A stretch of 64,000 nucleotides of DNA from Cryptomeria japonica (taxonomy: Eukaryota; Streptophyta; Pinopsida; Cupressales; Cupressaceae). Where the stretch lies: contig NC_081414.1 in NCBI RefSeq assembly GCF_030272615.1, forward strand, positions 6,585,001 through 6,649,000, read 5' to 3'. Below are positions 57,574-64,000 of this stretch, piece by piece. A model generated the notes under the pieces. The model was not told where the DNA came from. It saw only the letters and a list, made by a program, of their open reading frames with translations, and made no database searches. Within the stretch, counting starts at the first letter, position 1; each line of letters begins with the position of its first letter. The translations under genes and the position numbers were made by a program.

Positions 57574-58795
57574 TGTTGGAAAATTGGAGGAATTGATTAT
57601 GTGTTGCATTTATGTTTTGTCATTGATGGCAACACCGACTATTTTGATTGTTTATCGGTTTTTGGTAGGTTCCGGTAGAGCGGTTGGATTATGATATTGA
57701 TCCAGTATGCTTCGATATGCTTCGGTTTGTGGAATTAGTTTGGATCTATCATTCATGCTATTCAGATATATATCACAATCAGTTGATTCAGGATTTGATG
57801 ACTTAGGAGCTATCATTTGTTCTAGTAAGCCTTTTGGTCACCGATAAGGGTTTTACCGATAGAGCTTTGTTGAAGATATTTTGATGCACTTGATAAGTGG
57901 TGTTAGTGTGACTTCTAGATGGCTTTTAGGATGTTGTTGGTTATCTTGTTCATGTTCCTATTGATCGGTGGTGTTGAATTTGGGTCCGGACCTAATGCTA
58001 TCTTATTCTGCTAGGTTATGGACTAGTTTATGTAATGTGTTGGTGGATGATCCCTATGAGTTTCTAGTTGGATCTATTGATTAGATTATGTTGTTTCAGT
58101 CTTAGGCCGACTTGGTTGATCATTGGATTGCAGGTTTATGTTATGAAATTATTGTATTATCTTTTAGGTGGCCAACCTAATTATTTAGGTCCTGGGTTGG
58201 TATAAATATGATGTAAGATCTCTTTGTAGATCATGGGCATATGCATGGGTTTTTTGGATATAGGATTATCTATGTGCGAATAAGGTTGTAATCATATGGA
58301 GAGGTTTTGGTTGATCATAGGTGATTGAATTGGGGTGGTGGAAGAGGTTTAAGACCTTCGGTACTGAGATTAACCAAAACTGTATGCGGGCATAGGAGAT
58401 GCTATTCTTGCAGTTCACTCTTCTTTCCGGACCGTATTCTGGATTTATTTTGTAGTCAGTAAGGCTGCTTTTGTGATGAGCAATGCGCTCTACATTGTTG
58501 TCCTTCTTTCATGTGCATGACCCTCTTTTTGTAATCACACACTTACTACAAAAGTATTATCTGACTATGGGTAGGCTTCCCACCATGGTTTTTCCCTTTA
58601 CCGGGTTTTCCACGTACAAATCTTGGTGTTATCTTTTGTGGATGGTTGGTAAATATTCCGTGGTTTATATTTGTGCTTAACTATTATATTTTCTATTATG
58701 GTAATAAGGTTTTAATGCTTAAAGTTCTATAATATGTTAACAATTGATTCACCCCTCCCTCTCAGTTGTTCACCGATTATCTGATTTGTCTAACA
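57574..58795 (+). repeat. 5' LTR of copia W
   Basis: TGTTGGAAAATTGG ... TTTGTCTAACA. A TATA box TATAAATATG is at 58201, the CCACCATGGTTTTTCCC ... GGGTTTTCCACGTA motif at 58580-58616, and CACCCCTCCCTCTCAGTTG near 58750-58768. It lacks the TAAC ladder. Confidence 0.9.
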
Positions 58796-58810
58796 ATTGG
58801 TATTAGAGCC
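58796..58810 (+). promoter_or_regulatory. Primer binding site of copia W
   Basis: ATTGGTATTAGAGCC, an iMet site with one C-to-T change. Confidence 0.82.
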
Positions 58811-58851
58811 TAATCCTCTCTACAGAAGCTTAACCACTCGAAGAAGATCCC

Positions 58852-59898
58852 ATGTCATCTAATATTTCAATTTTATCAAGTTCATTTGCAACTGTTTTCC
58901 GGAGAGAAATTCCTAGGCTTGATGGAACAAATTATAGAGCATGGAAGATTCAGATGGAGACTCATCTGAGATGTCTTTGTAAGGAGATTTGGGAGATCAA
59001 TGAGAAAGGATATATACCTCATAATCCGGCATCTGGCAATGCTCCTCTGACAGGATTGGATAATGACATTGAAAATGATTGTAGAATTAGAGAAGCCCTT
59101 TTGTGTGCACTTTCTAATCAACAAGTTATGAGACTAATCAACAAATCAACTACAAAGGCTATATGGGATAAATTGGAGACTCTGAATGAAGGTGACCCTA
59201 CTGTTAAAATTGCTAAACATGATGGTTACCAGGTGAGATATGAGAACCTGAAGATGGAAGAATATGAAAGGATTACTGCTTTTATGGAGAGAGTTAATGA
59301 AATTGTTCTGGGAATTTAGTGCTATGGTGGATCCCTGAGCGAAGATGAAATAGTTTCTAAAGTATTGAGAGCTTTGCCACCAGCTTATAAGATGAAGGCT
59401 ACTACAATTAATGAGTTGAGAACAATGGAAAACACCTTTTTTAATAGGGATACCTTGTTTGGGAATTTATCTGCTTTTGAGCTTGAGGAATTTGGTCCTT
59501 CTAGAGTTGCAAAATCTGAACCTGCTTTTCATGCATCTACTTCATCTACCGGCAAGAGTGATTGGAAAGCCTTATATGATAAGGAACTAGAGGAAATGAG
59601 GAAAGAAGATGAAGAGTTTGAGAAACTTGATGCCCTATTTTATAGAAGAGTACCTAAAGGTCCAACAAGAAGTAAGTATGAAGGAAAATCACCTTTTAAA
59701 TGTTTCGCATGTAATAAGATAGGTCATTTCGTATCTAGATGTCCTGAAAGGAACTCAAGATTTGAGGAAAGAGATAGAAGATCTTTTAGGCCTAAAAATG
59801 ATTATCAGAACAAGAATAAATACAAGAGGAACAAAGACAAATCATGCTACTATGCGGATGAGGAAGGTGTGAATGATTCTGATGATGAATCAACATAA
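58852..59898 (+). pseudogene. Copia W Gag
   Basis: Starts at ATG 58852 (MSSNISILSSSFATVF), 41 nt after the PBS. Capsid text: PRLDGTNYRAWKIQMETHL, ALLCALSNQQVMRLINKST, AIWDKLETLNEGDPTVKIA, then YENLKMEEYERITAFMERV. An in-frame TAG at 59317-59319 splits it, and the same frame resumes CYGGSLSEDEIVSKVLRALP. A zinc knuckle CFACNKIGHFVSRC is at 59701-59742, followed by a basic tail and an acidic end (DDEST, TAA 59896-59898). Only one internal stop breaks it. Confidence 0.9.
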
Positions 59899-59940
59899 GA
59901 TTCAGCTAGTGGATCTTGCAATGGAAAGGAATGGGTATTC

Positions 59941-61791
59941 TTGGCTATCAAGGAAGATGATCTGGTACCTGAAGAAAAGGCCCTTGCTTCTAAATTTGAA
60001 GACAAAGATGAATGGGTGAAAGACAGTGGATGTTCACATCATATGACTAGAGATAAAAGGAGGTTTTTATCTTTACAAGAATTTGATGGTGGTCTAGTTA
60101 GATTTGGAGATGACAAAGCATTCATGATCAAGGGAAGAAGAACTATATCATTTGATGGTAAGCATGATAATGATAATGTTTATTATGTTGAAGGTTTAAG
60201 GCATAATGTTTTGAGTGTAGGATAGTTGATGGATAAGGGATTTCAGTTACAGTTCAGGGATGAAAAATGCAATATTATCAACAGATCTAGATTGGAGATT
60301 GCAACCGGTACTCAGAATAAAGGTAACATCTTTCATTTGAACTCCGGTGAGAAGACATGTTTGATTTCACAAATTGATGAGAGTTGGCTATGGCATAAGA
60401 GGTTGTGTCATGCAACTTTTGATTGTATTGTAAAGATTAGTTCTACTAAGGCAATTAGATATATACATAAGATTGTGAAGCCCTATAATCCGGTATGTAA
60501 GAAATGTCAAATGGGAAAGCAAGTCAAAACTTATTTTAAGAGTATACAAGATAAATCTAATGATGTTCTTGATCTTATTCATACTGATTTGTGTGGTCCT
60601 GCTAGAATCAAAAGTTTTCAGGGTGATAGATTTTTTATGCTAATCATTGATGACTATTCTAGAATGATGTGGGTTACTTTTCTAAGGGAGAAATCTAAAG
60701 AATTCAAAAAGTTAAAGCTAAAGTTAAGACAGAGACAAGATTGAAGATTAAATGCTTAAGGTCTGATTAGGGTGGATAATTCACATCCAGTGAATTTAAT
60801 AGTTATTGTGAAAAGAATGGGATAAGGAGACAGCTATCTGCACCCTGAACACCTCAACAAAATGGAGTTGTGGAAAGGAAGAACAAAACTATCTTGGATA
60901 CGACTAGAACTATGATGATGGAAGCTAGTCTGCCTCATATCTATTGGAGAGAAGCTGTGAGCACGATGATATACACATTCAATAGAGTTCATATTAAAGG
61001 AGACACTGGTAAGACACCTTATGAGTTATGGTTTAGTCATACACCTACAGTTAAGTATTTCAAAATCTTTGGTAGTAAATGCTATATCAAAAGAGATGAT
61101 TCCATTGGAAAGTTTGATCCTAGATGTGATGAAGGGATATTTCTTGGCTATTCTAAAGAAAACAAATCATATAGATGTTATAATAAAAGATTGCATAGAA
61201 TTGTAGAGAGCACTAATGTCAAGGTGGATGAGCTGAACAGAAGTCAAATTAGAACTTATGAGAGAGAACTGGTAGTGGAAATGATCATAACTGAATTGGT
61301 AGTACCTACACCAGAACATAATGTTGAACTAGTTAATTTAGTAGTATTAGAAAATTCAACAATAACTGAAGATCAGAGAAGAGGAACAAAAAATCAGAAA
61401 ACTCCTAAGCATGTTAGGTTAAATCATTCAAAAGATCAGATCATTGGAGACAAGAATAAAGGAGTGATGACAAGAAGAAGGTTGGCAACTGATGAGGTAT
61501 GTTTAATTTCTCAAACTGAACCTGTATTGGTAATTGAAGCATGTAAAGATGAATGTTGGATAAAAGCTATGGAAGAGGAATTAGATCAGATATAAAATAA
61601 TAATACATGGACTTTAGTTCCCCGAGCTAAAAATTAGAATGTTATTGGGACTAAATGGGTTTTTAGGAATGAATTGAATGAATATGGACAAGTTGTGAGG
61701 AATAAGGCTAGATTGGTTTGTAAAGGATATTCTCAAAAGGAAGGAATTGATTATGATGAAACTTTTGCTCTGGTATCTAGGATTGAAGCTA
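59941..61791 (+). pseudogene. Copia W Pol: protease, integrase, start of reverse transcriptase
   Basis: In frame with Gag: protease with WVKDSGCSHHMTRDKRRF (about 60014-60067), a TAG at 60223-60225 where the family has Gln (S has AQL at this site), then the integrase zinc region WLWHKRLCHATFDCI ... VCKKCQMGK and core HTDLCGP ... FMLIIDDYSRMMW. A stop and frameshift near 60743-60780 damage the middle of the core. The frame resumes at VERKNKTILDTTRTMM (60870), YKIFGS-type KYFKIFGSKCYI and GIFLGYSKENKS. Reverse transcriptase begins with RLNHSKDQIIGDKN, CWIKAMEEELDQ and [14 protein letters not shown], then stops at SRIEAT where the CACTA end is inserted. Confidence 0.9.
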
Positions 61792-64000
61792 CACTAATAC
61801 ATTTGGGGTCAAATTCCGACGGAGGTTTCCGACAGACAAGGAGCATTGTGTGAAAGTTTGATTTTTCTTTTTAAAAATGCCTGTGTTCGTCGGAATTTCG
61901 ATGACCTCGGGCATTTTATTTTAAAAAAAAAACACAACGCATTTTCATTTTGAAAGCAAACCGAAGCAAGCGGCGACCGTCTTGCCTCCCTGCCCTTCCC
62001 CGTTGGAGCGATCTTTGCACAAGCAAGGTAAGGTTTTTTTTGCAATCAAAGGAACTCTTTGTTTTTCAATGAAGGGCAACTAATTTTTTTCGCAATCAAG
62101 GGCAACTGGTTTTTTTTTGCGAATTAATCCATTTTGTGCATATCCTGCGATCTTAAAATTCCATGAAATGACATCTCTTTGAGGTATTCCGTCATACAAT
62201 TCACATGCCATGTGTATGCTACCCCATTTTGTGATTTTTGTTATTGGAGCATTTGCAACTAATTTCTGACAAAAAACCCCCTTTGATTATGCTTTGATGG
62301 ATGTCCATACCTTGTTCCAAAGCTCCTATTTTGGCACACGCAGGGAGGATGCTGGCAAACGTTGCATTGAGATAAACATGACTGTATTTCATGAGGATTT
62401 GAACTCAAAGCATTGGCACTATCACTTATGGCTATATTATCTTTTTAAGACACTTTCATAGTGCACTTCACCTGTCCTCATAATGGACTATCATGAGATT
62501 CTTAAGAATGGAAATACTCCAAACATTCATGCCCTCTATGTTGTCATTGTGGTTTTCAATCATTGCGACTACATGCTTTTCAAGGACCAAGTAGTGTTCT
62601 TTTTTCATTGTTCTATTGTGCTTCTCAAGCTGCACCAACATAGTTTTATTTAATGGCTTTGTTTTGATAGTGATTTCTCCATGGTTTCCACTGTCTTTTT
62701 CTTGGCACATTCAATGCATTGTCATCTATCACTACTATTTTTTGTCATTTTTACCTTTATTGAGGTTGTTCTCATACATGTCATTCACTTTGTCTATGAG
62801 TATATCTCAACCAATTCACTGTTGTAAGTAGAAATAAAAGATTAGTCTCATCTCTTTTACTATTTTAGACCTTCATAGTAATCTTTGCAATATATCATTT
62901 CCTTCTAATTATATGGAATAATGATTTTCTTTTCATGGAATGTGATGAAGGCTTGAGTGTGTCTTCTTGAACTCACTTATTATCAGCTCCTCTATGATTA
63001 CCTTAGATCTTTGTGGCTAAGAATTGTTCTTGATGAACTTATGCTCTTTATTGATTTCTTTTAATACCATTATATTATCCTGAAAAAGGCTTGTTCAATG
63101 CTCCCTTAGCATGCATGTGCTCTCTTTGTATTGATCTAGGGCTACTCATTAATGTATCTATGGATTTCCCTTATTCACTATGTTGTGACAGTCATTTGCA
63201 GATTTGGGACTATCATCTTTCATAATTTGATGTCTTTAAGATGTGGGTACATTGCTTGACAAGAAAAGCTCAAGCATTTGTGAAGTTCAAAGAGTTTAAA
63301 CCCCTTGTTGAATGGTCATCCAGTTGTTCTCTAAATGCAAAATGCTCAAGTAAATGAGAAATTAACTCAAAATGGTTTATCCACAACTAAAAGAAAACGA
63401 CTAACCACTACATATATGCATCAACAAAATAGTGTTGTATAGAGACCTAATCATGCCTTCATGGATATGTAGATCAAGTTCCTACATTTTAGACAAAAGC
63501 AATTCACACAATAATATATTTGTTGAACTCACCCACCACAAAGATTTGCTTATGCAATAATATATTTGTTGTTAACTTTATCATGGAGGATTTGGTTATG
63601 CTTGTTACAATCAAGGTTTGACCAAACTAATTCTTAAATATACAAATGAAGAGAGTGGTTGGTTGGTGACTAATTACTCTTTTTAACACCATTTACAAGA
63701 TCATATCTAAATCAAGTGTCTCAAGAATTAAGCTACTACTAAGAAGATAGTTTTCCTAAAGAAAATGGGTTTCTTGTGTGGCTATTTATTGTAGATAACT
63801 TAGTTCCTTCATGAGAATCAATCAATTTGGAACATGTATAACTCACATTTGTGACATGTCACTAATGCAATTCCTTAGTACTTGTTTGAGTACTATCTCC
63901 TCTATTGTTTTCTATCCACTTTTGTGTCCTTCCTAGAACAAATAATAGATTAATGAGAAGGTGGAAAAGGTGGATTCACCTAAGAGGGAGTGGATTTTCC
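61792..64000 (+). mobile_element. Terminal part of a CACTA (En/Spm-type) DNA transposon
   Basis: The copia reading frame ends abruptly at CACTAATACATTTGGGG. The five-base start CACTA, with CTA just before it (61789-61791) as a possible 3-bp duplication, and the nearby TCCGACGG, TTCCGACAG and CGTCGGAATTTCG words (61815-61905), are typical of CACTA ends and their subterminal repeats. A GCAAGGTAAGG at 62024-62034 looks like a splice donor. The opposite end lies outside the window and no transposase text is visible, so the assignment rests on one terminus. Confidence 0.6.
62050..64000. other. CACTA interior, no gene recognised
   Basis: AT-rich DNA with only short ORFs on both strands, the longest near 62468-62831. 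None shows a known domain. It may contain introns or leader of a transposase gene lying to the right, or filler of a non-autonomous copy. Confidence 0.5.

Larger units (their letters stand above)
57574..64000 (+). mobile_element. Ty1/copia element W, incomplete in window, split by a CACTA element
   Basis: Plus-oriented copia with 5' LTR 57574-58795, PBS 58796-58810, Gag 58852-59898 and Pol from 59941. The left flank AGAGG is the putative TSD. Pol is cut at 61791 by a CACTA transposon; the remaining RT, RNase H and 3' LTR lie outside. Few stops break the polyprotein, fewer than in S or T, so it is probably one of the younger insertions here. Confidence 0.88.

Noticed and set aside
62468-62831. 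Possible small genes in the CACTA interior
   Set aside because: Short, no domain, AT-rich composition; not supportable.

Overview
This 64 kb window is plant nuclear DNA made almost entirely of transposable elements. I see no host protein-coding gene, tRNA, rRNA or CRISPR array. The Ty1/copia elements primed by initiator-Met tRNA, the plant-type LINEs with a C-terminal RNase H, the AT-rich composition and the layered nesting all point to a seed plant with a large genome. A conifer is my guess, but nothing here proves it.

Layout. (1) 1-2940: remnant of a minus-strand LINE, split by a 1,436-bp solo LTR (924-2359, TSD GGAAG). (2) About 4020-13526: a minus-strand copia element (Q) split by R (5614-12539, TSD GTACA), which carries a gag-like gene and a long second ORF but no pol. 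(3) 13527-26283: a long minus-strand LTR (P) split by a 5'-truncated LINE (14524-26122, 12-bp TSD), itself split by a copia element S (18468-25780, TSD GACTA). (4) 26284-28829: P interior or flank, with a decayed plus-strand ORF. (5) 28830-57573: a plus-strand pol-less element X with an LTR of about 3.6 kb. Its 5' LTR contains Y (29007-48750), a relative of R, and a solo LTR Z (48980-50455, TSD GGTTG). Y contains copia T (32673-39155, TSD TTGCT) and an unclassified insert V (39995-45850, 6-bp TSD GGTACC). (6) 57574 to the end: copia W inserted in the 3' LTR of X, with a CACTA DNA transposon end (61792 onward) inside W.

The insertion sites were checked by removing each insert plus one TSD copy. 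The interrupted reading frame or repeat then resumes in frame for R, S, V, Z and the solo LTR. T restores the host sequence but with a 1-nt shift nearby. This gives a relative order: Y is younger than X, T and V are younger than Y, S is younger than its LINE, and that LINE is younger than P.

The most unusual content is the R/Y family. Two diverged elements share the same plan: iMet PBS, then a coiled-coil protein with four zinc knuckles and no recognisable capsid domain, then a long second ORF (about 1,080 codons) of no family I recognise, then a PPT, with no protease, integrase or reverse transcriptase. Other structural signals are duplicated polypurine tracts, ladders of tiny TAAC-loop inverted repeats in several LTRs, LTR motifs shared across otherwise different families, and a degenerate satellite of about 75 bp inside the LTR of X.
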